Shown in pieces: positions 1 to 8,527 of a stretch of DNA of 64,000 nt; positions within the stretch are counted from its first letter, which is position 1, and the number at the start of each line of letters is the position of its first letter. The notes under the pieces were generated by a model that was not told where the DNA came from, did not search any database, and saw only the letters and a program-made list of their open reading frames with translations. The translations under genes were made by a program, and so were the position numbers. Source of the stretch: CAILZL01 sp050248275 (GTDB taxonomy: Bacteria; Pseudomonadota; Gammaproteobacteria; Steroidobacterales; Steroidobacteraceae); the NCBI GenBank assembly GCA_050248275.1, contig JBFWSR010000004.1, forward strand, positions 1-64,000, read 5' to 3'.

Positions 1-39
1 TGGGCCGGCCGCATGTTGCCGGTGTACGGCATGGGCTAA
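1..39 (+). CDS. C-terminal tail of a gene cut by the window edge
   Basis: An open frame enters from the left edge, encodes WAGRMLPVYGMG and stops at TAA 37-39. It is followed closely by a strong terminator, which supports a real gene end. Twelve residues are too few to name a family. Confidence 0.5.
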   Translation, partial: WAGRMLPVYGMG

Positions 40-80
40 ACACCACCACCGACGCTTTGCTTTACGTCGCCTTGCAACCA

Positions 81-113
81 GGCCCGGCACTGATGAGTGC
101 CGGGCCTTTTGTT
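81..113 (+). terminator. Rho-independent terminator
   Basis: A perfect 11-bp stem, GGCCCGGCACT (81-91) and AGTGCCGGGCC (96-106), with a GATG loop is followed by TTTTGTTT. It lies 42 bases after the stop codon of the gene entering from the left and ends that transcript. The stretch from here to 478 contains no gene that I can support; it holds a 7-bp hairpin (368-383) with no T-run. Confidence 0.9.
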
Positions 114-478
114 TATCGGCACCGGCTGCTGATAACCTGGCTTTCAGTGAATTTATCGAACTCGTTAACGATCCCGGTCAGACACCTGGCCACCCTGTTG
201 AAAACGAATTGATACATGCACTGTCCTGCTCATCTGGCCTGCGTTTTGGTGCTTATCAATTGGCACTGATTTATTGATGCCCGATGATCGAGAAATTTGA
301 ATTGTGAAGTTTTCTGTTCATCTCTGGCGGATTTGATCAGCAGCGGGATAATAACTGGGCGTCTTGTCCGCTTCTGGAAGCGGTTGATATTGGATTCGGT
401 TATAGGTGCCTGCCAAGGCATCTGCCATAAGACATCACCTAAGATCGCGAATCAGAAGTAATGATCGAGACAGATGGA

Positions 479-622
479 TAGAACCTATCTCAGGATTACT
501 GCGCTCGGTATCTTGCGTCGCGGCGGTGCTCGGCATCCTCATTCATTCTGAATAAACTCCGGTGCCTGCGCTCCGGCGCGACGCAACCTGCCTTCGCTCG
601 CTACATTTTGAGATAGGTTCTA
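479..622. repeat. MITE-like interspersed repeat, copy 1
   Basis: The element is 144 bp long and bounded by a perfect 14-bp inverted repeat (TAGAACCTATCTCA at 479-492 and its complement at 609-622). Inside, TTGCGTCGCG (513-522) pairs with CGCGACGCAA (577-586). A related copy lies at 61391-61540 and shares the core AATAAACTCCGG and the segment AACCTGCCTTCGCTCGC. It has no coding capacity. It could be a miniature mobile element or a structured intergenic repeat. It sits directly upstream of the heme-binding-like gene at 664 and may affect its transcription. Confidence 0.75.
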
Positions 623-663
623 ATCTGCTCCTGAGCTGGCCAGGCATTCAGGAAAAACTGACG

Positions 664-1194
664 ATGAGGAATCTGCAAATGACTTCCATGCGAAAAGTTC
701 TGACAACGACTGTATTCGCTGTTTTTATGGGTGCGGCGGCGCAGGCGAAAGCCGCTGAACCTTCAGTTGAAAGCATTATCCATCCTCCTGCATTAAATCC
801 GGATGCGGCATTTTCGATGGTGGATGCCTGTCGGGCGTTTGCGAAGAGAAACAACTGGCATGTTTCAATTGCCGTCGTCGATGCCAGCGGCGCTTTGATG
901 GCTTTTCATAGGATGGCAAATACCAGTTTTAATTCCATTCAATCTGCTCAATTGAAGGCAAAGACATCTGCGATTGTCAGATCGAGCACCAAGGATCTTT
1001 CTGACATGTCGACGAATAATCCCAACCCCGCGTTGGTTGCTGCGCATCAGGCGGTGCTGGGGTTTTACTCGGGTCAAGGAGGATTGCCGATAGTCGCTGA
1101 AAAAACAGTGATTGGCGCGATTGGCGTTGGCGGCCAGGGGCCGATGGAAGATGAACGGTGTGCACGTGCTGGTATGGAAGCGGTTTTCAAGTAA
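664..1194 (+). CDS. Exported GlcG/HbpS-type (DUF336) protein
   Basis: The 176-aa product has an N-terminal signal peptide (KVLTTTVFAVFMGAAAQAKA) and then the GlcG/HbpS fold typical of DUF336. Diagnostic parts are the VDACRAFA helix, the strand VSIAVVDASGALMAFHRM, and the C-terminal GAIGVGGQGPMEDERCARAG segment. Members are heme- or cobalamin-binding or redox-stress proteins that often sit in catabolic clusters; the ligand here is unknown. The frame is open back to 562, but that region runs into the repeat element, so ATG 664 (AGGA 10 bases upstream) or ATG 679 (AGGAA 8 bases upstream) is the better start. It heads the aromatic island and is followed by 340 bases without a gene. Confidence 0.75.
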   Translation: MRNLQMTSMRKVLTTTVFAVFMGAAAQAKAAEPSVESIIHPPALNPDAAFSMVDACRAFAKRNNWHVSIAVVDASGALMAFHRMANTSFNSIQSAQLKAKTSAIVRSSTKDLSDMSTNNPNPALVAAHQAVLGFYSGQGGLPIVAEKTVIGAIGVGGQGPMEDERCARAGMEAVFK

Positions 1195-1439
1195 TCTGCA
1201 AGCTGTCTTGAGCTGGGATTGTTTGTTGGCATGCATATCCAGTGATCAATTTCTGATTGGGCCAATGTCAAGATTTGTGTATCAAATACAGATTCTTTCC
1301 AAGTGGATTGGCTTACAGAGTTAAGCCGGTTAGTAGTATTTATGGGTTGGCTGAAGTCATCTCTTGCTGCTGTTCAAATATGAATTTATTCGGCATTAAT
1401 TGCATGCGTTATTTAGATTTCTCAAATGACTCTGTTACA

Positions 1440-1467
1440 TTGACAACAAGTCAAATGCAACTTTAGA
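1440..1467 (+). promoter_or_regulatory. Possible sigma-70 promoter for the first flavoprotein module
   Basis: TTGACA at 1440-1445 is a perfect -35 box. With 16-bp spacing it is followed by TTTAGA, a poor -10 (3 of 6 matches). It lies about 70 bases upstream of the Tat-protein gene at 1539. The gap 1195-1535 is A/T-rich and holds no gene that I can support. Confidence 0.25.
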
Positions 1468-1538
1468 CTGCCAGCAAGAAGCGGTTAATGCTTACTCCGT
1501 GTATTTAATAATTCACTTGTCGGCTTGAGGGTGGAGTG

Positions 1539-2138
1539 ATGGCAAATCGGCGAGAGGTGTTGCAAGCGGCAATGGGGGTAACCGCATTACCGTTTGTTGC
1601 AAAATTAAATCTGGCGCAAGCAGCGGACCGGATGCATTTTCAAACACTTGTCTATGACAAGCGTTTTGAGGCGGGCGTTGCGTTTGCACGCAAATTTGAG
1701 GGGCAGGGTTTTAGTATTCATGCCATCTCTGGAGACGTTACAGATCTCTGGTATAAAGAATTGTATTACCGCTGGCGAAGCAACCCTGTGGCGATTGCCG
1801 GTCTTACCACCCATGGTTCGTTATTTTGCCTGGAACACTTGGCATGGGAACATCGTTTGCGATTGACTTATCTTGCAGAACATTCGCAGTGTTCTGATGG
1901 CGAAGTTGAGCATACGCTGAGTGATCCTCAGTCCAGAATATTAAGAGCTGACATCAATGCGTTGCGGTTTGCTGGAGAAAGGTGGCCAGAGAGCCTTGCT
2001 GAACTTATCGTTCGTAATTCTGTTGCTGCCTCTACTGCCATCCCTAATGTTTTTGTTGGACGCAATGGAATGACCCGCTCCGGTCATGCGCAAGAATCTT
2101 TGTTTTCGTGGGTGTTGACACCTCTCCGGCATGCATAA
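1539..2138 (+). CDS. Tat-exported protein of unknown function (module A)
   Basis: The 199-aa product begins with a twin-arginine signal (RREVLQAAMGVTALPFVAKL), so it is probably exported folded. I do not recognise the mature domain. It is a clear paralogue of the protein at 6273; both share GD(V/L)T..WY..L..RW, PVA(I/V).GLT, CLE.LA..H and Y.AEH, and both end with SWV(L/I).P(L/R). Neither has CxxCH or an obvious metal site. Each copy lies in a set with a small cytochrome c and a VAO-type flavoprotein, which suggests a role in assembling, anchoring or coupling that oxidase (inference). ATG 1539 is preferred because AGGG lies 7 bases upstream; a GTG immediately before it is also possible. Confidence 0.7.
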   Translation: MANRREVLQAAMGVTALPFVAKLNLAQAADRMHFQTLVYDKRFEAGVAFARKFEGQGFSIHAISGDVTDLWYKELYYRWRSNPVAIAGLTTHGSLFCLEHLAWEHRLRLTYLAEHSQCSDGEVEHTLSDPQSRILRADINALRFAGERWPESLAELIVRNSVAASTAIPNVFVGRNGMTRSGHAQESLFSWVLTPLRHA

Positions 2139-2205
2139 GACAGATAAATTGTGTCATTGAGCCTGCATATCTCGGAAACATCATAGTTAGCGTTCGAGGA
2201 CAAGA

Positions 2206-2556
2206 ATGAATATCTTTGCAATTGTAGTGTCTGCGGCATTGGCTGGTTTGGTATCGCAGCAGGTTCTTGCCGCTGATGCGGAAGCAAGTCCGCGTGGAGC
2301 CGCTGTTTTTAACCATTGGTGCGCGCCATGTCACGCTGCAGGTCCGGGGCATCCTGCCACTGCATCGCTGGCAATCAAGTACAAAGGTGAAAAACCTGCA
2401 GTACTTGAGCAACGTACTGACCTGACTCCGGACATCATCAAATTTTTCGTTCGCTATGGATTTGCCAATATGACGGCATTTCGCAAGACAGAAATTACCG
2501 ATGCTGATCTGAATGATCTGGCGAAGTATCTTTCGTCTTCGCCATCGGAAAAATGA
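2206..2556 (+). CDS. Small c-type cytochrome (module A)
   Basis: The 116-aa product has a Sec signal (to about residue 22), one heme motif CAPCH, and a C-terminal NMTAFRKTEITDADLNDLAKYL region that supplies a methionine ligand (NMTAF). It resembles the PchC-type cytochrome subunit of 4-cresol dehydrogenase. It probably accepts electrons from the flavoprotein encoded immediately downstream at 2703, in the periplasm. GAGGA lies 5 bases before ATG 2206. The paralogue at 8524 shares the fold and the IKYKGEKP/FKYKGAKP and LTP/LSPE..K(F/Y)FVR segments. Confidence 0.85.
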   Translation: MNIFAIVVSAALAGLVSQQVLAADAEASPRGAAVFNHWCAPCHAAGPGHPATASLAIKYKGEKPAVLEQRTDLTPDIIKFFVRYGFANMTAFRKTEITDADLNDLAKYLSSSPSEK

Positions 2557-2702
2557 ACATCTATGCAACGGGTTCTTGCATGTCAACAGGATGAAGCGTT
2601 GCAAGAGCGCGCGGCATTTGATCAGGGCATGACTGTGATTTTTGAAACAATTAATGATTTTCCGCGCTCAATTTGACTGTGCGCTTGGACAGGGGAAATG
2701 TG

Positions 2703-4337
2703 ATGAGAGTACCTCCGGGAATGAAGCCTGCGGATTTTGCCGAGGCGTTACGGCAATTTGAGGCCGTGGTTGGAAAGGATTGGGTATTTACCTCCGATGA
2801 GGATTTGCATCTTTATCGAGACGCCTATTCGATTCTCTGGGGCGAGCCTGAAGAGAGAATCGCCTCAGCTGCGGTCGCACCGGATTCGCTAGAGCAGGTG
2901 CAACAGATAGTCAGGATTGCAAACAAGTACAAGGTGCCGATCTATCCGATTTCCACGGGTCGCAATCTGGGATATGGCGGTGCGGCGCCTTCTTATTCTG
3001 GCAGCGTAGTGCTGGATCTCAAGCGGATGAACCGTATCCTTGAGGTGAACGAGCGTCATGCTTATGTTCTGGTCGAGCCTGGCGTCAGCTATTTTGATCT
3101 GTATCGCTATATACAGGAACGTGGCCTGCGACTGGTGGTCGATGTGCCCGACCCAGGTTGGGGTAGTCTAGTCGGCAATTCGCTGGATCACGGTGCTGGT
3201 TATTTGCAGCCGGCTTTCCGCAACCATTTTGATTCCCATTGCGGCATGGAAGTGGTGCTGGCGGATGGTGAAGTGCTGCGTACCGGCATGGGCGCAGTGC
3301 CGAACGCCAAGACCTGGCAGCAATACAAATTCGGTACGGGTCCATGGATCGACGGTATTTTCTCCCAGTCAAATTTTGGCGTAGTGACCAAGATGGGCTT
3401 CTGGTTGATGCCGCAACCAGATGCCTATTTCTCGGGAACGGTATTTGTGCCTCGTCGTGAAGATCTGAGCCCGATGATCGATCTCATGAGTTACCTTGAG
3501 AATGTCGGAGTCGTTAATGGCCTGCCGGATCTTGGTGGCCCGGTATACGGTGGCTATTTAAGTCCCCGTGATCCCAGGGTGGTGGAGTTCATGAAACTGC
3601 CGTCCACCCAGACGGAAGAAGACATCGTTGCCTTTACCAGGGCGAACAATATTCCGTACTGGAGCGTGACGCTGAAGTTTTATGGTGCAGAAAAAGCACT
3701 GCGAGAAAATTGGGAGTACTGCAAAGCGAAGTTTTCTGCCGAAATTCCTGGCTCAACATTCAAAGATGGGGAGATGATCAAGTTTCCGCTGACTGCCGAA
3801 CAGAAGGAGCAGGTGCATAAACCCGAATTTGGAATTCCCAGTCTGGAGCTGTTTACCCGTGGCCTGCGTTCGCCAGTCAATCCCGAGCCTGATTTTGGCC
3901 ATGTATTTTTGTCGATGATCATTCCAAGAACCGGTGAAGCCATCGTCGAATTCAACAAGGTCATGGGCGATCTGTCCAAGGAGCTGGGCCTGGTGGACAG
4001 TCGCCTGATTGGCGAAAAATTCACTTATCGAATGCCGATGGCATACTGGAATCGGTCTTTCATGCTTGGATATGGTTTTTCCGTTACGCATGATCCCGAA
4101 AAGAACAAAAAAATCCGCGATGGCATTCTCAAGATGATGGAGGTTGCGGCTCAGCATGGCTGGGCAGAGTACCGTACCCCACCCGCCTTCCAGGATGCAC
4201 TGATGAATACCTACTCGTTTAATAATCATATTCTGAGACGTTTCAACGAAACGCTGAAGGACGCTGTTGACCCGAATGGAATTTTGTCGGCGGGACGCTA
4301 TGGCATCTGGCCAAAGCATCTGCGAAAGAAACAGTGA
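2703..4337 (+). CDS. VAO/4-cresol-dehydrogenase-type FAD oxidoreductase (module A)
   Basis: The 544-aa product (VAO is 560) has the PCMH-type FAD domain (STGRNLGYGGAAP, VEPGVSYFDLYRY, VPDPGWGSLVGN, MEVVLADGEVLRTGMGA, FSQSNFGVVTKMGFWLMP) and the FAD-linked oxidase C-terminal domain ending DAVDPNGILSAGRYGIWP. Aligned by memory with vanillyl-alcohol oxidase, Tyr91, Tyr490 and Arg491 match the phenolate-binding residues Tyr108, Tyr503 and Arg504. His400 matches the histidine that covalently holds FAD (His422). A para-substituted phenol substrate is therefore likely. The neighbouring cytochrome suggests dehydrogenase rather than oxidase use. ATG 2703 has AGGGG 7 bases upstream; an in-frame TTG at 2673 is less likely. 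No signal peptide is visible, so export might depend on a partner. About 59% as a guess of identity to the paralogue at 6926 would need an alignment; the resemblance is obvious by eye. Confidence 0.88.
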   Translation: MRVPPGMKPADFAEALRQFEAVVGKDWVFTSDEDLHLYRDAYSILWGEPEERIASAAVAPDSLEQVQQIVRIANKYKVPIYPISTGRNLGYGGAAPSYSGSVVLDLKRMNRILEVNERHAYVLVEPGVSYFDLYRYIQERGLRLVVDVPDPGWGSLVGNSLDHGAGYLQPAFRNHFDSHCGMEVVLADGEVLRTGMGAVPNAKTWQQYKFGTGPWIDGIFSQSNFGVVTKMGFWLMPQPDAYFSGTVFVPRREDLSPMIDLMSYLENVGVVNGLPDLGGPVYGGYLSPRDPRVVEFMKLPSTQTEEDIVAFTRANNIPYWSVTLKFYGAEKALRENWEYCKAKFSAEIPGSTFKDGEMIKFPLTAEQKEQVHKPEFGIPSLELFTRGLRSPVNPEPDFGHVFLSMIIPRTGEAIVEFNKVMGDLSKELGLVDSRLIGEKFTYRMPMAYWNRSFMLGYGFSVTHDPEKNKKIRDGILKMMEVAAQHGWAEYRTPPAFQDALMNTYSFNNHILRRFNETLKDAVDPNGILSAGRYGIWPKHLRKKQ

Positions 4338-4480
4338 CGGTATGAACGTGCGATGTTGTGGCGGTTGAGCATCCCTTTGTCGAAACAGAGGGGGAATTCG
4401 CTGAATTTTTTTCTAAGGAGCATCGCGCAACTGTATGTATTCGGTTATTAAACGTTTGTTGTAGCTGAGCGAATACTTAT

Positions 4481-5293
4481 ATGAAGGCAATGACTCCAGG
4501 TACATTGTTGATGGTGCACATGTTCCGTAGTGTATTGGTGGCCGTCGTGATTTCAGCAGTGACAGCCTGCTCTACGATTCCGCAGGCAAATGACAACGCT
4601 GAAAGTGCGTCATTGCATGCGCCAGCGAATTTTAATGGTGTATGGGAAACCATAGATATAAGTCTCGTAAAATGGCCCAATGAAGATTACGCCAACTACA
4701 CGGATTTAATCCTAAAGCGGGTCGAAGATTACAAGAAGATATTCCACATGACTGCCGATGAGTCCGGAAAATTATGCTATTACCGGGGTATGCCCTGGGT
4801 CATGTTGAATAAAGCAAGAAATTTTCCGACAGAAATCTATCAAACAGACGATCGGGTCATTCTCTTTGTTGAATTGTTCGATACCCATCGAAACATACAT
4901 ATTGATCAGAAGGGCTTTCCTGAAAACTCTCCACGCTCTGCCAACGGCTATTCGATCGCCCACTGGGAGGGCAGCACACTGGTCATTGAGACGCGCAATC
5001 TTACAGGGACATATCGGGTAAGTTCAGTGCATCGAAGTGAGGAAGCATACATGATGGAGCGATGGAGTCTCCGTCAAGATCCTGTCTATGGAGAGGTTCT
5101 CGATATTGATTTTACAGTCAATGATCCCGTCGTTTATAGAAAGCCGGTAAAAGCACACACTGTGCTGAAAAGATCACCGCAAGGCACTGTTGTTGGCGGG
5201 TACAATTGCCCCGATGCCTTGTGGCAGACTTTTATCGACAACTACGATTCTCGCGAATCTCCGAGAGATATTTTTATAGGCAAGCAAAACTGA
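4481..5293 (+). CDS. Lipocalin-like lipoprotein of unknown function (module A)
   Basis: The 270-aa product has a hydrophobic leader and a lipobox (SAVTAC) with Cys near residue 30, so it is probably a lipoprotein. The mature part contains FNGVWETIDI, GMPWVMLNKARNFPTEIYQTDDRVILFVELFD, GYSIAHWEGSTLVIETRNL and a C-terminal GGYNCPDALW. This pattern resembles a large group of uncharacterised exported proteins common in TonB-rich aromatic- and steroid-degrading bacteria, whose strand-rich body suggests a lipocalin-like barrel. The paralogue at 5414 follows directly. ATG 4481 was kept, but 4490, 4511 and 4520 are alternatives and no start has a strong ribosome site. Function unknown; binding a hydrophobic phenolic substrate is a guess. 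Confidence 0.65.
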   Translation: MKAMTPGTLLMVHMFRSVLVAVVISAVTACSTIPQANDNAESASLHAPANFNGVWETIDISLVKWPNEDYANYTDLILKRVEDYKKIFHMTADESGKLCYYRGMPWVMLNKARNFPTEIYQTDDRVILFVELFDTHRNIHIDQKGFPENSPRSANGYSIAHWEGSTLVIETRNLTGTYRVSSVHRSEEAYMMERWSLRQDPVYGEVLDIDFTVNDPVVYRKPVKAHTVLKRSPQGTVVGGYNCPDALWQTFIDNYDSRESPRDIFIGKQN

Positions 5294-5413
5294 CAATTAA
5301 AACTCAAGGCGGAGCGGGCCTGGTTGTGCCTGCGCTTCTTTAATGGCGGATCGATGCCTTTGCCGGTTGTTAAATAATCGCCATTCGTTTTGGTTTGAGG
5401 ATGGGGGAAAATC

Positions 5414-6286
5414 ATGTTTGTGACGATAAGGTTGGCAACGTTGAGGGCTGCATTGCGATCAAGCATGATTGCATTGGGTCTTGTTGTTGCTTTTTCATGT
5501 TTGATGATTCCATTGGCAAATGCTGCCACTGAAATGGTGGAACGGCCTGCGCAGGACAGCTCCAAACCGGCAGGTCATCAACGGAAAAATTCCCATCAGC
5601 CGGTTGATTTCAATGGCGTGTGGGAAATGACGGATATCAGTATCGTGACAGTGCCTGAAGATGATGTTGATAACTTTACTGATCTGGCGAAACAACGAAT
5701 CAAAGACATCAAGGAAAACTACGATCCATCACAGGATGACCCGGCATTTTTTTGCCTGGCAAAGGGCATGCCTTGGGCCATGCTGAATCGCGCACGAAAT
5801 TACCCGACGGAAATTTATCAAACGGATGACCGGGTAATGGTGCTTTTCGAGCTTTACGATGCCTATCGCAGTATTCGCTTGGATGTTTCCGACTTCCCTG
5901 AATATGTGGCGCCATCGGCGCATGGTTATTCCATCGGTCACTGGGAAGGTGATGCCTTGGTGATTGAAACGCGCGACCTGATGCCAACCAATCCTGTCAG
6001 TCTTCCTTATATTCATCGCAGCGAAGAAGCCCGCATCATCGAACGATGGACTTTACAGTCGCATCCAAAGTTTGGTGAAGTGTTCATCAATGACATGACG
6101 ATTGATGATCCCGTCATCTACAAAAAACCTGCTACGGCGCATTTCGTCATGAAGCGGGCGCCAAAAGGCACGGTATTGGGTGGATATAATTGTCCTCAAG
6201 ATGCATGGGACAGACACGTAAAGAAACGGCAGAAAGAAATGGCGTCGCAAAAGTCGGCGAAGGAATCACATCATGGTGAGCCGTAG
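5414..6286 (+). CDS. Lipocalin-like exported protein of unknown function (module B)
   Basis: The 290-aa product has a hydrophobic leader ending near residue 38 (PLANA). The body matches the lipoprotein at 4481: FNGVWEMTDI, GMPWAMLNRARNYPTEIYQTDDRVMVLFELYD, GYSIGHWEGDALVIETRDL, and GGYNCPQDAWDRH. Unlike its neighbour it has no clear lipobox, so it is probably soluble in the periplasm. The tail is lysine-rich. GGGGGAAAATC precedes ATG 5414. The last 14 bases overlap the start of the Tat protein gene at 6273, so the two are translationally coupled. Function unknown. Confidence 0.65.
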   Translation: MFVTIRLATLRAALRSSMIALGLVVAFSCLMIPLANAATEMVERPAQDSSKPAGHQRKNSHQPVDFNGVWEMTDISIVTVPEDDVDNFTDLAKQRIKDIKENYDPSQDDPAFFCLAKGMPWAMLNRARNYPTEIYQTDDRVMVLFELYDAYRSIRLDVSDFPEYVAPSAHGYSIGHWEGDALVIETRDLMPTNPVSLPYIHRSEEARIIERWTLQSHPKFGEVFINDMTIDDPVIYKKPATAHFVMKRAPKGTVLGGYNCPQDAWDRHVKKRQKEMASQKSAKESHHGEP

Positions 6287-6884
6287 AAAATTCATTCTTC
6301 AGGGCGGCATGGCAGTATCGGCTGCGTCGCTCCTGAGCGTTATTCCGCCTGGTTATGCAAAGGCGGCTTCGTCATCCTTCGCTGCGATTTCTCCTTTGTA
6401 TAAGGTGGTGGTGGACAACAGTTTTGCTGAAAGTGCGGCTTTTGCTGCCGAGACTCGGCGGCGCGGCATTCCGATAGAGATCATCCACGGCGATCTGACC
6501 AGGTTCTGGTATGCAGATCTTGAGCCTCGCTGGAAGACCGGCCCCGTGGCTGTTGGCGGCCTGACCAGTATCGAGTCGGTTCATTGTCTGGAATTACTGG
6601 CTCGTCGCCATGGCGCCCGTATCATTTACCGGGCGGAGCACCACTGTTTGAAGAGTGGTGTTGTCGATCATGTTTTATATGGTTCATCAACGTCATACAG
6701 CAATGTTTCCAGTCTACGGACTGCCGGCGTGGCATGGGCTGCTGAGGCGGCTACGTTAATGACTGACTGTACGCACGATTTTTCGCCAACCGTAAATCAT
6801 CAAGCATCTGTAGCTACCGCGCATGCTTATGCTGATGAACGCTTGCTGGTTTCATGGGTGATTGCGCCCGTTCGCACAACCTAG
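6273..6884 (+). CDS. Tat-exported protein of unknown function (module B)
   Basis: The 203-aa product carries a textbook twin-arginine signal (SRRKFILQGGMAVSAASLL). The mature part is a paralogue of the protein at 1539, sharing GDLTRFWYADLEPRW, PVAVGGLTS, CLELLARRHG, YRAEH and the ending SWVIAPV. Two cysteines (CLEL and HCLKS) might form a disulfide; the first is also in the paralogue. AAGGA lies 8 bases before ATG 6273. It overlaps the preceding lipocalin-like gene and is followed 41 bases later by the flavoprotein gene. Its repeated pairing with a VAO-type flavoprotein and a cytochrome is the best clue to its role. Confidence 0.7.
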   Translation: MVSRRKFILQGGMAVSAASLLSVIPPGYAKAASSSFAAISPLYKVVVDNSFAESAAFAAETRRRGIPIEIIHGDLTRFWYADLEPRWKTGPVAVGGLTSIESVHCLELLARRHGARIIYRAEHHCLKSGVVDHVLYGSSTSYSNVSSLRTAGVAWAAEAATLMTDCTHDFSPTVNHQASVATAHAYADERLLVSWVIAPVRTT

Positions 6885-6925
6885 GCATGCGTCAGAATTG
6901 GTTATTTTTGTAGAGGGGACAGGAT

Positions 6926-8527
6926 ATGGTGTTGCCAGCGGGCGTAAGCCAGACGAATTTTTCCAGTGCAATTCGTCAGTTTCAGGAAGCGGTGGGGCGG
7001 CAATGGGTGTTTACTTCCGATGAGGATGTGCACCTCTATCGTGATGCCTATTCTCCTTATTGGGGAGAAAAGGAGGAGCTGTTGCCCTCGGCTGCGCTGG
7101 CGCCGGATTCCGTTGAACAGGTACAGACCATCGTTCGGATTGCCAATCAGTACAAGATACCCCTTTATCCCATCTCTACCGGCATGAACCTCACCTATGG
7201 CGGTTCGGCGCCGACCTATTCAGGCAGCGTCATGGTCGATCTGAAGCGGATGAATCGCATCCTTGACGTCAATATAGATGGTGCAACTTGTCTGGTTGAA
7301 CCAGGCGTCAGTTATTTCGACATGTATCGTTATCTGCGGGAAAACAAAATTCCGCTGTGGATCGACTGTCCCGATCCCGGCTGGGGCAGCCTGCTGGGCA
7401 ATGCGCTGGATCGTGGCGTAGGCCAAACCATGGGAGATTTCCGCTTTCATTTCGATGCGCATTGCGGCATGGAAGTGGTCATGGCGAATGGCGATGTTGT
7501 CCGTACCGGTATGGGCGCCAATCCCGTTGCCGAAACCTGGCAGCAATACAAATACGGCATGGGGCCATGGGTCGATGGCATATTCAGCCAATCCAATTTC
7601 GGCATCGTCACCAAGATGGGATTCTGGCTGATGCCGGAACCGGAAGGGGCATTGCAGGTAACCATCGAAGCGCCCAAGCGTGAAGACATTCATGCCTTTG
7701 TCGCCATCCAGGCCCGCTTGATGTATCTGAATATCATTCCTTCGAGAGGCATGATTGTCAGTCCGATCGTAGGCGGTTCCATGAATCCAGAGCTGTATGC
7801 ATTGCGCACCAAACCGGGCGGCGCTTCTTCAGCGGAATGGGATCGCTATGCGCAAAGCAAGGGACGTCCATTCTGGCGCAGTACAGTAACTTATTACGGT
7901 ACGCGGAAGATGATCGAAGCGCAGTGGGAACACACCAAGGAGCAGTTCTCGGTCATACCGGGAGTGAAGTTTACCGAGAACGCCTGGTACAAGTTTCCTC
8001 TTACCGATGAACAGGTGGATCAAGTGTCCACGAGCAAGGCGATGTTGGGCATTCCGTCCCTGACCGTGTTTGCCACCCGTTCCGATGCGGACAGCCCGCC
8101 ACGACAGACGCATAACGACTTCTCTCCCATGGTGCCGCGCACCGGTGCAGCCTTTCTCCAGGCCCTGGATGTGTGCGCCCAGGTTTTTGCGAAATACGGT
8201 TTTGAGTTTCTTGGCAACATTGGCGCCCGGGAAAGTGGGCGTTGTTTGAACGTGCTGCATGAAGTCATTTTTACCAAGGATCCGGAACAGAACAAGAAAG
8301 CCCGGGCATTGTTTGCAGAACTGGTGGACGTCTGTGGGCAGCATGGCTGGGGCGATTATCGGGTTCATCCGTTCTGGCAGGAAAAAGCCATGAGTTACTA
8401 CAGTTTCGACAACCACTCGCTGCATCGTCTGCACGAAACCCTCAAGGATGCGGTGGATCCAAATGGCATCCTGTCGCCAGGCCGGTATGGCATTTGGGGA
8501 AAGCGTTTGCGGGAGGCTCGTCGATGA
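6926..8527 (+). CDS. VAO/4-cresol-dehydrogenase-type FAD oxidoreductase (module B)
   Basis: The 533-aa product is a paralogue of the enzyme at 2703 and has the same two domains. Tyr91 (NLTYGG), Tyr478 and Arg479 (GDYRVH) match the phenolate-binding triad of vanillyl-alcohol oxidase, and His396 (THNDFSPM) matches the FAD-linking histidine. The substrate is expected to be a 4-alkylphenol or 4-hydroxybenzyl compound, oxidised at the benzylic carbon. The residues between about 270 and 340 differ most from the paralogue (ALQVTIEAPKREDIHAF, PIVGGSMNPELY), so the substrates may differ. AGAGGGGACAGG precedes ATG 6926. The stop overlaps the cytochrome start (ATGA, 8524-8527). Confidence 0.9.
   Translation: MVLPAGVSQTNFSSAIRQFQEAVGRQWVFTSDEDVHLYRDAYSPYWGEKEELLPSAALAPDSVEQVQTIVRIANQYKIPLYPISTGMNLTYGGSAPTYSGSVMVDLKRMNRILDVNIDGATCLVEPGVSYFDMYRYLRENKIPLWIDCPDPGWGSLLGNALDRGVGQTMGDFRFHFDAHCGMEVVMANGDVVRTGMGANPVAETWQQYKYGMGPWVDGIFSQSNFGIVTKMGFWLMPEPEGALQVTIEAPKREDIHAFVAIQARLMYLNIIPSRGMIVSPIVGGSMNPELYALRTKPGGASSAEWDRYAQSKGRPFWRSTVTYYGTRKMIEAQWEHTKEQFSVIPGVKFTENAWYKFPLTDEQVDQVSTSKAMLGIPSLTVFATRSDADSPPRQTHNDFSPMVPRTGAAFLQALDVCAQVFAKYGFEFLGNIGARESGRCLNVLHEVIFTKDPEQNKKARALFAELVDVCGQHGWGDYRVHPFWQEKAMSYYSFDNHSLHRLHETLKDAVDPNGILSPGRYGIWGKRLREARR

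Noticed and set aside
1195..1535. Small open frames in the gap before the first module
   Set aside because: They are short, lack ribosome sites and overlap each other. The composition is A/T-rich and non-coding in look.
4391..4412. Terminator after the first flavoprotein
   Set aside because: AATTC-GCT-GAATT with a T-run is only 5 bp and A/T-rich, too weak to call.
8494..8523. Longer start for the cytochrome gene
   Set aside because: The extra residues come from the end of the flavoprotein gene. ATG 8524 has a ribosome site and starts a clean signal peptide.
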